A stretch of DNA of 64,000 bases from the NCBI RefSeq assembly GCF_014596575.1, contig NZ_NASZ01000015.1, positions 36,206 through 100,205 of the forward strand, written 5' to 3'. Made by a program: the position numbers and the translations under genes. Under the pieces are notes generated by a model. That model had not been told where the DNA came from. It saw only the letters and a program-made list of their open reading frames with translations, and searched no databases. The stretch comes from Flavobacterium pokkalii (GTDB lineage: Bacteria > Bacteroidota > Bacteroidia > Flavobacteriales > Flavobacteriaceae). Below, piece by piece: positions 39,426 through 49,982 of the stretch. The stretch's first letter is position 1; every line of letters begins with the position of its first letter.

Positions 39426-39695
39426 ATGGCTAAAGAATCAATGAAAGCCCGCGAGGTTAAGAGACAAAAAACGGTAGAAAAGTATGCTGAGAAAAGAAAA
39501 GCTTTGATAGAAGCTGGCGATTTCGTAGGTTTGCAAAAATTACCAAAAAATGCTTCACCAGTTCGTTTACACAATCGTTGTAAATTAACAGGAAGACCAA
39601 GAGGGTACATGCGTCAATTCGGTATTTCACGTGTAACTTTCCGTGAAATGGCTAATAATGGATTGATACCAGGAGTTAAAAAAGCAAGCTGGTAA
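39426..39695 (+). CDS. rpsN: 30S ribosomal protein S14, long zinc-free form
   Basis: 89 residues, the long type. It contains [20 protein letters not shown], which keeps only one of the four cysteines of the zinc form. It therefore cannot hold the zinc ribbon. It ends in [14 protein letters not shown] 73-nt gap follows it, structured, ahead of rpsH. Confidence 0.97.
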   Translation: MAKESMKAREVKRQKTVEKYAEKRKALIEAGDFVGLQKLPKNASPVRLHNRCKLTGRPRGYMRQFGISRVTFREMANNGLIPGVKKASW

Positions 39696-39712
39696 CAAAT
39701 TGAATTTTAATT

Positions 39713-39754
39713 GGTTAAAGGTTCGATGAGAGAGACTCGGAGAAAACCATAACC
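39713..39754 (+). promoter_or_regulatory. bipartite hairpin ahead of rpsH, possible S8 site
   Basis: ggtta (39713-39717) pairs with taacc (39750-39754), and after a small internal loop ggtt (39720-39723) pairs with aacc (39745-39748). A second stem, gag (39728-39730) with ctc (39736-39738), closes the agaga loop. The hairpin sits 14 nt ahead of the rpsH start. S8 is the classical repressor of the spc operon, but in Escherichia coli its site is at rplE, so this is an inference from position. Confidence 0.4.
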
Positions 39755-39768
39755 GCAAATTAATAAAT

Positions 39769-40167
39769 ATGAATACAGATCCTATTGCAGATTATTTAAC
39801 GCGAGTTAGAAACGCTGTGGCTGCAAACCACAAAGTTGTTGAAATTCCGGCATCTAATCTAAAAAAAGAGATAACTAAGATCTTATTTGATCAAGGTTAT
39901 ATCTTAAGTTACAAATTTGAAGAGAACACTGTTCAAGGTTCTATCAAAATTGCTTTGAAGTACGATAAAGATACTAAAGAGCCAGTTATTAAAGATATCC
40001 AAAGAATTAGTAAGCCAGGTTTGCGTAAATATTCAAGTTCTGCAAACATTCCTAGAATCCTTAACGGATTAGGTATTGCTATTGTTTCTACATCAAAAGG
40101 TTTGATGACTGGAAAGAAAGCTAAGCAATTAAATGTAGGTGGTGAAGTAATTTGCTACGTATACTAA
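39769..40167 (+). CDS. rpsH: 30S ribosomal protein S8
   Basis: 132 residues. [19 protein letters not shown] and the conserved [28 protein letters not shown] end. The central 16S-binding protein of the platform. It represses the spc operon in Escherichia coli. Confidence 0.98.
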   Translation: MNTDPIADYLTRVRNAVAANHKVVEIPASNLKKEITKILFDQGYILSYKFEENTVQGSIKIALKYDKDTKEPVIKDIQRISKPGLRKYSSSANIPRILNGLGIAIVSTSKGLMTGKKAKQLNVGGEVICYVY

Positions 40168-40186
40168 TTTAAAAAGACTTATTAAG

Positions 40187-40729
40187 ATGTCAAGAATAGG
40201 AAAAAGTCCAATTGTAATCCCTGCTGGAGTAACTGTAGAAGTTAAAGACGGTATCATTACAGTAAAAGGAAAAAATGGTCAACTAACACAGGAGTTTTCG
40301 GATGTAACTGTAAAAGTTGAAGGTGATCAAGTTTTAGTAGAAAGATCATCTGATCACAAAGATCAAAGAGCAAAACATGGTTTGTACAGATCTTTAATCA
40401 ATAATATGATTGTTGGTGTAACTGATGGATTCACTAAATCTTTAGAATTGGTAGGGGTAGGTTACAGAGCTTCTAACCAAGGACAAAAATTAGATTTAGC
40501 TCTTGGATTTTCTCACAATATTGTTTTAGAGGTTGCTCCGGAAGTAACTGTTGAAACTATATCTGAAAAAGGTAAGAACCCAATTGTAAAATTAACATCT
40601 TATGACAAACAACTTTTAGGAGCTGTTGCTGCGAAAATCAGAGGTTTCCGTAGACCAGAACCATACAAAGGAAAAGGTGTTAAATTTGTAGGTGAAGTAT
40701 TAAGAAGAAAAGCAGGTAAATCAGCTTAA
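40187..40729 (+). CDS. rplF: 50S ribosomal protein L6
   Basis: 180 residues. [21 protein letters not shown] is the usual start, and [21 protein letters not shown] is the C-terminal signature near the factor-binding site. Confidence 0.98.
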   Translation: MSRIGKSPIVIPAGVTVEVKDGIITVKGKNGQLTQEFSDVTVKVEGDQVLVERSSDHKDQRAKHGLYRSLINNMIVGVTDGFTKSLELVGVGYRASNQGQKLDLALGFSHNIVLEVAPEVTVETISEKGKNPIVKLTSYDKQLLGAVAAKIRGFRRPEPYKGKGVKFVGEVLRRKAGKSA

Positions 40730-40740
40730 AAAATAAGATT

Positions 40741-41091
40741 ATGTCATTAACAAAATCGGAAAGAAGACAGCGTATTAAATACAGAATCAGAAAAACAGTT
40801 AGCGGTACTGCTGCTGCTCCAAGATTATCTGTATTTAGAAGTAACAAAGAAATTTATGCTCAAATTATTGATGATGTAAACGGAGTTACTTTATTATCTG
40901 CCTCTTCAAGAGAAAAAGAAATAGGTAAAGGTACAAACGTTGAAGTTGCAGCTGCAGTTGGAAAGCTTGTTGCAGAGAAAGCGTTAAAAGCTGGGGTAGA
41001 AACAGTAAAATTCGATAGAGGAGGTTACTTATACCACGGTCGTATAAAATCATTAGCAGATGGCGCAAGAGCCGCTGGACTTAAATTCTAA
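40741..41091 (+). CDS. rplR: 50S ribosomal protein L18
   Basis: 116 residues. [17 protein letters not shown] and [20 protein letters not shown] are the 5S-rRNA-binding core. Confidence 0.97.
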   Translation: MSLTKSERRQRIKYRIRKTVSGTAAAPRLSVFRSNKEIYAQIIDDVNGVTLLSASSREKEIGKGTNVEVAAAVGKLVAEKALKAGVETVKFDRGGYLYHGRIKSLADGARAAGLKF

Positions 41092-41097
41092 TATATT

Positions 41098-41619
41098 ATG
41101 TCTAAATACAAAAATGTAGAATTAGTAAAACCAAGTGGTCTTGAATTAAAAGATCGTCTGGTAAGTGTTAATCGTGTTACTAAGGTTACAAAAGGAGGTA
41201 GAGCTTTTGGTTTTTCTGCTATTGTAGTTGTAGGTGATGAAAACGGAGTTGTTGGACACGGATTAGGAAAATCTAAAGATGTTTCTGAAGCAATCGCTAA
41301 AGCGGTAGAAGATGCTAAGAAAAATTTAGTTAGAATTCCTTTGAATGGTCAATCGGTTCCTCACGAACAAAAAGGTAAATTTGGTGGTGCACGTGTATTC
41401 TTAATTCCTGCGTCTCATGGTACAGGAGTTATTGCTGGTGGAGCTGTTCGTTCAGTTCTTGAGTCAGTAGGTATTCACGATGTATTGTCTAAATCTCAGG
41501 GATCATCAAATCCTCATAACGTAGTAAAAGCAACTTTTGATGCTTTATTACAAATGAGAAGTGCGCACACAGTTGCAAAACAAAGAGGTGTTTCTTTAGA
41601 GAAAGTTTTTAAAGGTTAA
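41098..41619 (+). CDS. rpsE: 30S ribosomal protein S5
   Basis: 173 residues. [20 protein letters not shown] and [21 protein letters not shown] are conserved. The dsRBD-like first half lies at the mRNA entry. Normal. Confidence 0.98.
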
Positions 41620-41631
41620 TTCAAGGAAATT

Positions 41632-41814
41632 ATGGCTAAATTATTAGTAAAACAAGTTAGAAGTAAAATCAACTGTCCACTTGATCAAAAAAGAGGATTA
41701 GAGGCTTTAGGTCTACGTAAAATGGGTCAGGTTGTAGAGCATGACTCAAACCCTGCAATCCTTGGGATGATAAACAAAGTTAAACACTTAGTTTCTGTTG
41801 AAGAAGCTAAATAA
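41632..41814 (+). CDS. rpmD: 50S ribosomal protein L30
   Basis: 60 residues. The core is KQVRSKINCPLDQKRGLEAL, with the GLRKMGQVVEHDSN loop. Some bacteria lack this gene; here it is in its usual place before rplO. Confidence 0.95.
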   Translation: MAKLLVKQVRSKINCPLDQKRGLEALGLRKMGQVVEHDSNPAILGMINKVKHLVSVEEAK

Positions 41815-41825
41815 CAAATACTGTT

Positions 41826-42278
41826 ATGAATTTAAGTAACTTACAACCAGCTGAAGGGTCAACGCACAATCAAAATAAAAGAGTAGGTAGAGGAGAAGGT
41901 TCTGGTAAAGGTGGTACCGCTGCACGTGGACACAAAGGAGCTAAATCACGTTCTGGATATTCTAAAAAGATTGGTTTTGAAGGAGGTCAAATGCCACTTC
42001 AAAGACGTGTTCCTAAGTTTGGTTTTAAAAACATCAATCGTAAAGAATACGAAGGTGTAAATCTTGATACGCTGCAATTATTAGTAGATAACGGAATCGT
42101 TACCGATACTGTTGATATGGCAGTTTATGTTGAAAACCGTTTGGCTACTAAAAATGAGATTGTAAAGATTTTAGGAAGAGGAGAATTGAAAGCTAAATTA
42201 AAAGTATCTGCTCACAAATTTACTGCTACTGCAAAAGCTGCTATTGAGGCTGCTGGTGGAGAAGCTGTAACACTATAA
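41826..42278 (+). CDS. rplO: 50S ribosomal protein L15
   Basis: 150 residues. The N-terminal glycine-rich tail GRGEGSGKGGTAARGHKGAK and the FEGGQMPLQRRVPKFGF segment are typical. The next gene is secY, 13 nt on. Confidence 0.97.
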   Translation: MNLSNLQPAEGSTHNQNKRVGRGEGSGKGGTAARGHKGAKSRSGYSKKIGFEGGQMPLQRRVPKFGFKNINRKEYEGVNLDTLQLLVDNGIVTDTVDMAVYVENRLATKNEIVKILGRGELKAKLKVSAHKFTATAKAAIEAAGGEAVTL

Positions 42279-42291
42279 TTTTTCAATTAGT

Positions 42292-43638
42292 ATGAAGAAA
42301 TTTTTTGAATCATTAAGTAATGTTTGGAAAATCGAGGAACTAAAAAATAGAATCCTTATTACTTTAGGACTACTTTTAGTATATCGTTTTGGAGCTCACG
42401 TTACTCTTCCGGGAATTGACGCTACACAATTAAACAGTTTAGCGGGCCAAACTGAAAAAGGTATTGGTTCTATTTTAGATATGTTTACTGGAGGAGCTTT
42501 CTCTAAAGCGTCAGTTTTTGCTTTAGGAATTATGCCTTATATTTCTGCATCTATCGTTGTACAGCTTATGGGAATTGCTATTCCTTATTTGCAAAAATTA
42601 CAAAGTGATGGAGAAAGTGGTAGAAAAAAGATTAATCAAATTACACGTTGGTTAACTATTGTTATTACTTTAGTACAAGGACCTACGTATATTTATAATC
42701 TTTACAGAACGCTGCCAAGTAGTGCATTTTTATTAGGTTTTAATTCTTTTGAATTCTTATTTTCTTCAGTAATTATCTTAGTTACAGGTACTATTTTTGC
42801 CATGTGGTTGGGAGAAAAGATAACTGACAAAGGAATCGGAAATGGTATTTCACTTTTAATTATGGTGGGTATTCTTGCCAGATTTCCTCAGGCTTTTATT
42901 CAAGAATTTACAACTAGAGTTACTAACAATAACGGAGGGCCAATGTTGTTAGTAGTTGAAATTATTATTTGGCTTTTAGTTATCATTGCTTGTGTATTGT
43001 TAACTATGGCTATTCGCAAAATTCCAGTTCAGTATGCTCGTCGTACTGCTTCTGGAGATTTTGAACAAGATATGTTAGGTGGAAACAGACAATGGATTCC
43101 TTTGAAACTTAATGCTTCAGGGGTTATGCCTATCATTTTTGCGCAAGCAATTATGTTTATACCTGCTGCTTTAGCAGGATTGTCAAAATCTGATACTTCA
43201 CAATCTATTGTAGGTGCTTTTAGTAATATGTTTGGTTTCTGGTATAATTTTGTATTTGCACTTTTAATTATTGTGTTTACATACTTTTATACTGCGATTA
43301 CAGTTCCTACTAATAAAATGTCAGATGATCTTAAGAGAAGCGGCGGTTTTATTCCTGGAGTAAGACCAGGTGCTGAAACTTCTGATTTTCTTGACAAAGT
43401 GATGTCTTTGATAACTTTTCCAGGTTCTTTATTTCTTGCTCTAATAGCTGTGTTCCCAGCCATAGTTGTAAGTCTTATGGATGTTCAACAATCTTGGGCA
43501 ATGTTTTTTGGAGGTACCTCGTTAATTATTATGGTAGGTGTTGCAATTGACACAATTCAACAAATCAACTCATACTTGTTGAATAAACATTATGATGGTT
43601 TAATGAAAAGCGGAAAAAATAGAAAAGCAGTAGCTTAA
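42292..43638 (+). CDS. secY: preprotein translocase subunit SecY
   Basis: 448 residues with ten membrane segments. The plug region is [27 protein letters not shown] ([20 protein letters not shown]), and [12 protein letters not shown] lies in the cytosolic loop before helix 6-7. The C-terminal [15 protein letters not shown] is normal. It forms the inner-membrane channel with SecE and SecG. It goes directly to infA, so the map and adk genes found here in many bacteria are missing. Confidence 0.98.
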   Translation: MKKFFESLSNVWKIEELKNRILITLGLLLVYRFGAHVTLPGIDATQLNSLAGQTEKGIGSILDMFTGGAFSKASVFALGIMPYISASIVVQLMGIAIPYLQKLQSDGESGRKKINQITRWLTIVITLVQGPTYIYNLYRTLPSSAFLLGFNSFEFLFSSVIILVTGTIFAMWLGEKITDKGIGNGISLLIMVGILARFPQAFIQEFTTRVTNNNGGPMLLVVEIIIWLLVIIACVLLTMAIRKIPVQYARRTASGDFEQDMLGGNRQWIPLKLNASGVMPIIFAQAIMFIPAALAGLSKSDTSQSIVGAFSNMFGFWYNFVFALLIIVFTYFYTAITVPTNKMSDDLKRSGGFIPGVRPGAETSDFLDKVMSLITFPGSLFLALIAVFPAIVVSLMDVQQSWAMFFGGTSLIIMVGVAIDTIQQINSYLLNKHYDGLMKSGKNRKAVA

Positions 43639-43642
43639 TTTT

Positions 43643-43858
43643 ATGGCAAAACAATCAGCAATAGAACAAGACGGATCAATCATTGAAGCATTATCAAATG
43701 CTATGTTCCGTGTAGAATTAGAGAATGGACATGTTGTAATTGCTCATATTTCAGGAAAGATGCGTATGCATTATATCAAATTATTACCTGGTGATAAAGT
43801 GAAATTGGAAATGAGTCCTTACGATTTGTCAAAAGCAAGAATTACTTATAGATATTAA
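43643..43858 (+). CDS. infA: translation initiation factor IF-1
   Basis: 71 residues with the OB fold ([21 protein letters not shown], then [22 protein letters not shown]). Standard length. 4 nt behind secY and 11 nt before rpmJ. Confidence 0.97.
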   Translation: MAKQSAIEQDGSIIEALSNAMFRVELENGHVVIAHISGKMRMHYIKLLPGDKVKLEMSPYDLSKARITYRY

Positions 43859-43869
43859 AGATATTCACA

Positions 43870-43986
43870 ATGAAAGTAAGAGCATCAGTAAAAAAGAGAA
43901 GTGCCGAGTGCATTATCGTACGTAGAAAAGGAAGATTATACGTAATAAACAAAAAGAATCCTAGATTTAAACAAAGACAAGGATAA
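43870..43986 (+). CDS. rpmJ: 50S ribosomal protein L36, zinc-free form
   Basis: 38 residues read from ATG at 43870. Translation starts [20 protein letters not shown] and ends [12 protein letters not shown]. In the zinc form the metal is held by cysteines at positions 11, 14 and 27 and a histidine at 33. Here they are Ser, Cys, Asn and Phe, so only one is left and no zinc can bind. The gene sits between infA and rpsM, the normal place. It is too short for the usual length cut-off. Confidence 0.95.
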
Positions 43987-43988
43987 TT

Positions 43989-44363
43989 ATGGCAAGAATA
44001 GCAGGGGTAGATATCCCAAAAAACAAGAGAGGTGTTATTGCACTTACCTACATCTTCGGATTAGGAAAAAGTAGAGCTATTGAGATTTTAGAAAGAGCTC
44101 AAGTAAGCCAAGATAAAAAAGTTCAAGATTGGAATGATGACGAGATTGGAGCAATCCGTGAGGCAGTTGGAGCTTTCAAAATTGAAGGAGAATTGCGTTC
44201 AGAGATTTCTTTAAACATCAAACGTTTAATGGATATCGGTTGTTACAGAGGAATCCGTCACAGATCTGGTCTTCCTTTAAGAGGACAAAGAACTAAAAAC
44301 AACTCTAGAACTAGAAAAGGTAAAAGAAAAACTGTTGCTAACAAGAAAAAAGCAACTAAATAA
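43989..44363 (+). CDS. rpsM: 30S ribosomal protein S13
   Basis: 124 residues. [21 protein letters not shown] and [20 protein letters not shown], then a basic tail that touches the P-site tRNA. First gene of the alpha part, 2 nt behind rpmJ. Confidence 0.98.
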   Translation: MARIAGVDIPKNKRGVIALTYIFGLGKSRAIEILERAQVSQDKKVQDWNDDEIGAIREAVGAFKIEGELRSEISLNIKRLMDIGCYRGIRHRSGLPLRGQRTKNNSRTRKGKRKTVANKKKATK

Positions 44364-44371
44364 TAAGTAAT

Positions 44372-44755
44372 ATGGCTAAAGCAACTACAAAAAAACGTAA
44401 AGTTATCGTTGAATCAACGGGAGAAGCTCATATTTCTGCTACCTTCAATAACATCATCATTTCTTTGACTAACAAAAAAGGTGAAGTTATTTCTTGGTCT
44501 TCAGCTGGTAAAATGGGTTTTAGAGGTTCTAAAAAGAACACTCCATATGCAGCTCAAATGGCCGCAGAAGATTGTAGTAAAGTAGCTCTTGAGGCTGGAT
44601 TGAAAAAAGTTAAGGTTTATGTAAAAGGACCAGGTAACGGACGTGAGTCTGCTATTCGTTCTATTCATAACGGTGGAATCGAAGTAACTGAAATTATCGA
44701 CGTTACTCCAATGCCACACAACGGATGTCGTCCTCCAAAGAGACGTAGAGTTTAA
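44372..44755 (+). CDS. rpsK: 30S ribosomal protein S11
   Basis: 127 residues. Family core [21 protein letters not shown] and [20 protein letters not shown], ending in the conserved [11 protein letters not shown]. An 89-nt gap separates it from rpsD. Confidence 0.98.
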   Translation: MAKATTKKRKVIVESTGEAHISATFNNIIISLTNKKGEVISWSSAGKMGFRGSKKNTPYAAQMAAEDCSKVALEAGLKKVKVYVKGPGNGRESAIRSIHNGGIEVTEIIDVTPMPHNGCRPPKRRRV

Positions 44756-44775
44756 TATTAAATTTAAGTATAACT

Positions 44776-44827
44776 AGGTAGAAATACGATTATCGAAGGA
44801 TAAGACCTGAATTCATAATCTCTACCT
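44776..44827 (+). promoter_or_regulatory. bulged hairpin ahead of rpsD, possible S4 leader
   Basis: aggtaga (44776-44782) pairs with tctacct (44821-44827). After a 5-nt bulge (44783-44787), gattat (44788-44793) pairs with ataatc (44815-44820), which joins directly to the first arm. This gives 13 pairs in two helices closing a 21-nt loop. S4 is a known autoregulator of this operon in other bacteria. The rpsD start is 17 nt beyond. Confidence 0.5.
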
Positions 44828-44844
44828 TAATTAATTCATTAGAA

Positions 44845-45450
44845 ATGGCAAGATATACTGGTCCTAAAACTAGAATTGCTCGTAAATTTGGCGAAGCAAT
44901 TTTCGGAGACGATAGAGCTTTCGAAAAAAGAAATTACCCTCCTGGTCAACATGGAATGGCTAAAAAAAGAGGTAAAAAATCTGAATACGCTATCCAATTA
45001 ATGGAAAAGCAAAAAGCTAAATATTCTTACGGAATTTTAGAAAAACAATTCAGAGGTTTATTTAAAAAAGCATCAGCTACTAAAGGAGTTACTGGTGAGG
45101 TTTTATTACAATTATGTGAAGCAAGATTAGATAATGTTGTTTTTAGAATGGGTGTTGCTCCATCTAGAAGAGGTGCTAGACAATTAGTTTCTCACAGACA
45201 CATTACTGTAAACGGAGAAGTTGTAAATATTCCTTCTTACCACCTTAAGCCTGGTGATAAAGTTGCTGTTCGTGAAAAATCTAAATCTTTAGAAGCAATC
45301 GAACGTTCTTTATCTAATTCAAGTCAAGTTTATGAATGGATTACTTGGAACAATGATACTAAAGAAGGTACTTTCGTAGCTGTACCTGCTAGAATCCAAA
45401 TTCCAGAAAACATTAAAGAACAATTAATCGTAGAGTTGTACAACAAATAA
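44845..45450 (+). CDS. rpsD: 30S ribosomal protein S4
   Basis: 201 residues. It has [20 protein letters not shown] and the S4 RNA-binding domain ([20 protein letters not shown]). There are no zinc cysteines in the N-terminal part, where some bacteria have four. In other phyla it represses its operon by binding a leader. Here the structured gap before it is a candidate site. Confidence 0.98.
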   Translation: MARYTGPKTRIARKFGEAIFGDDRAFEKRNYPPGQHGMAKKRGKKSEYAIQLMEKQKAKYSYGILEKQFRGLFKKASATKGVTGEVLLQLCEARLDNVVFRMGVAPSRRGARQLVSHRHITVNGEVVNIPSYHLKPGDKVAVREKSKSLEAIERSLSNSSQVYEWITWNNDTKEGTFVAVPARIQIPENIKEQLIVELYNK

Positions 45451-45471
45451 TAATTGACTTAGTCGAAATTT

Positions 45472-46464
45472 ATGGCAATATTTAATTTTCAAAAGCCCGA
45501 TAAAGTTATCATGATCGATTCAACCGATTTTGAAGGTAAATTCGAATTTAGACCTTTAGAACCTGGTTATGGATTGACTGTTGGTAATGCACTTAGAAGA
45601 GTTTTGCTTTCAGCATTGGAAGGTTATGCAATTACATCTGTTCGCATAGAAGGTGTAGATCATGAGTTTTCTACTATTTCAGGAGTTGTCGAGGATGTTA
45701 CCGAAATTATCCTTAATTTAAAACAAGTACGTTTCAAACGTCAAATTGAAGATATTGATAATGAATCAGTTTCTATTTCAGTAACTGGTAAAGATCAATT
45801 AACAGCTGGTGATTTTCAGAAATTTATTTCTGGTTTCCAGGTTTTAAATCCAGAATTGGTTATCTGTAACTTAGATTCAAGAATCAAATTAAACCTTGAT
45901 TTAACAATCGAAAAAGGTAGAGGATATGTTCCTGCTGAGGAGAACAAAAAACAAAATGCTGCAATTGGAACCATTTTTACAGATTCTATTTTTACTCCGG
46001 TAAAGAATGTAAAATATGCTATTGAAAACTTCCGTGTGGAGCAAAAAACAGATTATGAAAAGTTAGTTTTCGAAATTAAAACTGATGGTTCTATTAATCC
46101 TAAAGATGCCCTTACTGAAGCTGCTAAAGTTCTTATTCACCATTTCATGTTGTTCTCTGACGAAAGAATTACACTTGAGGCTGATGAAATTGCACAAACA
46201 GAATCATATGATGAAGAATCATTACACATGAGACAATTGCTTAAAACTAAGCTTGTTGATATGGATTTATCTGTGAGAGCCTTAAATTGTTTGAAAGCGG
46301 CTGAAGTTGATACACTTGGTGATTTAGTATCGTTCAATAAAAATGACTTAATGAAGTTCCGTAACTTCGGAAAAAAATCTTTAACAGAACTTGATGAGCT
46401 TGTTGCTGTGAAGAATTTGACTTTCGGAATGGATTTAACGAAATACAAATTAGATAAAGAATAA
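45472..46464 (+). CDS. rpoA: DNA-directed RNA polymerase subunit alpha
   Basis: 330 residues. The N-terminal domain has [20 protein letters not shown], the linker is at about residues 233-250, and the C-terminal domain has [20 protein letters not shown] and [17 protein letters not shown]. The alpha-CTD holds the usual helix-hairpin-helix. Length normal. In Bacteroidota it works with the unusual primary sigma that reads TAnnTTTG. Confidence 0.98.
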   Translation: MAIFNFQKPDKVIMIDSTDFEGKFEFRPLEPGYGLTVGNALRRVLLSALEGYAITSVRIEGVDHEFSTISGVVEDVTEIILNLKQVRFKRQIEDIDNESVSISVTGKDQLTAGDFQKFISGFQVLNPELVICNLDSRIKLNLDLTIEKGRGYVPAEENKKQNAAIGTIFTDSIFTPVKNVKYAIENFRVEQKTDYEKLVFEIKTDGSINPKDALTEAAKVLIHHFMLFSDERITLEADEIAQTESYDEESLHMRQLLKTKLVDMDLSVRALNCLKAAEVDTLGDLVSFNKNDLMKFRNFGKKSLTELDELVAVKNLTFGMDLTKYKLDKE

Positions 46465-46478
46465 AACTGCTTCATAAT

Positions 46479-46503
46479 TTGCTCTCCAAAGCGGATTGAG
46501 CAA
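46479..46503 (+). promoter_or_regulatory. hairpin in the rpoA-rplQ gap
   Basis: ttgctc (46479-46484) pairs with gagcaa (46498-46503), and inside it tcc (46485-46487) pairs with gga (46493-46495) with a 2-base bulge. The gap of 62 nt is otherwise long for the cluster. Function unknown; a leader or processing site for rplQ is possible. Confidence 0.35.
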
Positions 46504-46526
46504 GATGAGGATAAAAAAAACACGTC

Positions 46527-47021
46527 ATGAGACACGGAAAAAAAATCAATCACTTAAGCAGACAGACTGCACATAGAAAATCTATGTTGGCTAATATGGC
46601 TTGTTCTCTTATCGAGCACAAACGTATTAACACTACTGTTGCTAAAGCAAAAGCACTTAAACAATTTGTTGAGCCGCTTATAACAAAATCTAAAAATGAT
46701 ACGACTCACAACCGTCGTATTGTTTTTGCTAACTTACGTAGCAAATATGCTGTTACTGATTTATTCAGAGACGTAGCTGCTAAAGTTGGTGACCGTCCGG
46801 GAGGATACACTCGTATCATCAAAGTTGGAAATCGTTTAGGAGATAATGCTGATATGGCAATGATCGAATTAGTAGATTTTAACGAAATTTACAACGGAGG
46901 TAAAAAAGAAGTTAAAAAAGCAAAAAGCCGTCGTGGTGGTAAAGCTAAAAAAGCGGAAGAAGCTGCTGCTACTGAAGCTCCGGCTGCTGAAACTGATACA
47001 ACTGCTGAAGCTGCTGAATAA
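46527..47021 (+). CDS. rplQ: 50S ribosomal protein L17
   Basis: 164 residues. The core starts [20 protein letters not shown]. The C-terminal extension beyond residue 125 is rich in lysine and then in alanine, glutamate and threonine ([19 protein letters not shown]). Such tails are common in Bacteroidota L17. It is the last gene of the cluster, with a strong terminator 28 nt behind. Confidence 0.98.
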   Translation: MRHGKKINHLSRQTAHRKSMLANMACSLIEHKRINTTVAKAKALKQFVEPLITKSKNDTTHNRRIVFANLRSKYAVTDLFRDVAAKVGDRPGGYTRIIKVGNRLGDNADMAMIELVDFNEIYNGGKKEVKKAKSRRGGKAKKAEEAAATEAPAAETDTTAEAAE

Positions 47022-47048
47022 TTATGAAGATAATCATTCAATAAAATC

Positions 47049-47085
47049 AAGGATAAACTATTTTTTTAGTTTATCCTTTTTTTTT
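47049..47085 (+). terminator. terminator of the ribosomal super-cluster
   Basis: A 12-bp stem of aaggataaacta and tagtttatcctt with a 6-nt loop of T, then seven T residues. It ends the 17-kb transcription unit. Confidence 0.92.
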
Positions 47086-47166
47086 GATTTTTTGTTACAT
47101 AAATCAGGCAGATGTAAGAGCTGGTTTGATGTTTAATTAGCTGTTTTAAAATAATTTTTAAAATTG

Positions 47167-47197
47167 TTGCTTACACTGCTTTAATGAATTAAATTTG
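47167..47197 (+). promoter_or_regulatory. carA promoter
   Basis: TTG at 47167-47169, a 20-nt spacer and TAAATTTG at 47190-47197 match the Bacteroidota consensus. The carA start is 18 nt beyond. Confidence 0.7.
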
Positions 47198-47215
47198 CAC
47201 CATATTTAACAACAG

Positions 47216-48316
47216 ATGAAATACACAACAAGAAAAAGCGCCATCTTATTACTAAGCGATGGAACTATATTCCACGGAAAATCTATCGGAATTAGCGGAA
47301 CCACTTTTGGTGAAGTTTGTTTTAATACTGGAATGACCGGTTATCAGGAAATTTTTACTGACCCATCCTATTTTGGACAAATCATGGTCGCAACTAATAC
47401 ACATATTGGGAATTATGGTGTTAGTGATGAGGAAGTGGAGTCAAACGGAATTAAAATTGCCGGATTAGTTTGTAAAAATTTCAGTTTTAACTATTCTCGT
47501 GAAGGAGCTTCAGGAAGTTTGGAGGATTATTTTGCAAAACACAATTTAATTTGCATTTCCGATGTTGATACTCGTGCTTTAGTGAGTTATATTAGAGAAA
47601 ACGGAGCTATGAATGCTGTAATTTGTACAGATGGAACTCCGGTTGAAGAGTTAAAAGCAGCTTTAGCAAGTGTTCCGGATATGAAAGGTTTGGAATTAGC
47701 TTCTAAAGTTTCTACTAAAGAGCCTTATTTTTATGGAGATGAGAATGCTACTTATAAAGTTTCAGCTCTTGATTTAGGAATTAAAACGAATATTTTACGT
47801 AATCTGGCTAAGAGAGATTGTTATATTAAGGTTTTTCCATATGATTCGTCTTATGCTGATTTAGCATCATTTAACCCAGATGGATTCTTCTTGTCTAACG
47901 GACCTGGTGATCCGGAGCCTTTAGAAAGTGCTATTAATGTTGCAAAAGAGATTTTGGCAAATGATAAACCGTTGTTTGGAATTTGTTTAGGACATCAGGT
48001 TATTGGTTTAGCAAACGGGATTTCAACTTACAAAATGTTTAACGGTCACCGAGGAATTAACCATCCTGTTTCAAATGTGATTACAGGTAAAGGGGAGATT
48101 ACTTCTCAAAACCATGGTTTTGCGGTGAATAGAGAAGAGTTGGAAGCAAATCCTGAAATGGAAATTACTCATGTTCATTTAAATGACGGAACGGTAGCAG
48201 GAATGAGAATGAAAGCTAAAAATTGTTTCTCAGTTCAGTACCATCCGGAAGCGAGTCCTGGTCCACATGATTCTTCTTATTTATTTGATCAGTTTATCGA
48301 AAATTTGAAAAAATAA
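47216..48316 (+). CDS. carA: carbamoyl-phosphate synthase small subunit
   Basis: 366 residues. The glutaminase half has GICLGHQVIGL with the nucleophile Cys257, and QYHPEASPGPHDS carries the catalytic histidine and glutamate. The N-terminal half starts LLLSDGTIFHGKSIG. It supplies ammonia to CarB for arginine and pyrimidine synthesis. carB is not next to it, which is common in Bacteroidota. A terminator follows. Confidence 0.97.
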   Translation: MKYTTRKSAILLLSDGTIFHGKSIGISGTTFGEVCFNTGMTGYQEIFTDPSYFGQIMVATNTHIGNYGVSDEEVESNGIKIAGLVCKNFSFNYSREGASGSLEDYFAKHNLICISDVDTRALVSYIRENGAMNAVICTDGTPVEELKAALASVPDMKGLELASKVSTKEPYFYGDENATYKVSALDLGIKTNILRNLAKRDCYIKVFPYDSSYADLASFNPDGFFLSNGPGDPEPLESAINVAKEILANDKPLFGICLGHQVIGLANGISTYKMFNGHRGINHPVSNVITGKGEITSQNHGFAVNREELEANPEMEITHVHLNDGTVAGMRMKAKNCFSVQYHPEASPGPHDSSYLFDQFIENLKK

Positions 48317-48336
48317 TATTTTACGTTACTTTTTTT

Positions 48337-48372
48337 AACAGGCTAAACAGGAAATGTTTAGCCTGTTTTTTT
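48337..48372 (+). terminator. carA terminator
   Basis: A perfect 12-bp stem of aacaggctaaac and gtttagcctgtt with a 7-nt loop, then a T run. Confidence 0.92.
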
Positions 48373-48497
48373 TGTGTTTGATTTTTGTTGTTTATTGAAT
48401 TTGTAAATTTTATTTTAAATTATGTTTAAAAAATGAATTTATAACGTTTTCGTTGATAAGATTGAAAAAATAAGTATAATGTTTAAAAAACTTAGAA

Positions 48498-48505
48498 TAT
48501 ATTTG
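48498..48505 (+). promoter_or_regulatory. eno promoter -7 box
   Basis: TATATTTG, exact match to TAnnTTTG, 27 nt before the eno start. No clear -33 TTG. Confidence 0.5.
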
Positions 48506-48520
48506 TAGTCGAAAATTTAA

Positions 48521-49825
<1,305 letters not shown>

Positions 49826-49848
49826 GAAATATATAGTTTCTAATTTTT

Positions 49849-49884
49849 AAAAGCCATTCATCTTAAATGAGTGGCTTTTTTTTT
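49849..49884 (+). terminator. eno terminator
   Basis: aaaagccattcat pairs with atgagtggctttt (one G-T pair), followed by a T run. Confidence 0.9.
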
Positions 49885-49937
49885 CAAATTTAACAATATC
49901 ACTAGTTTTTTCTCTTTTTAATTCACGTTATTATCCT

Positions 49938-49945
49938 TAGATTTG
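49938..49945 (+). promoter_or_regulatory. candidate gltA promoter -7 box
   Basis: TAGATTTG, exact match to TAnnTTTG, 37 nt before gltA. No good -33 element seen. Confidence 0.4.
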
Positions 49946-49982
49946 GTAAATTATTAAGTGTAAAGATTTATTTCAAATTATT

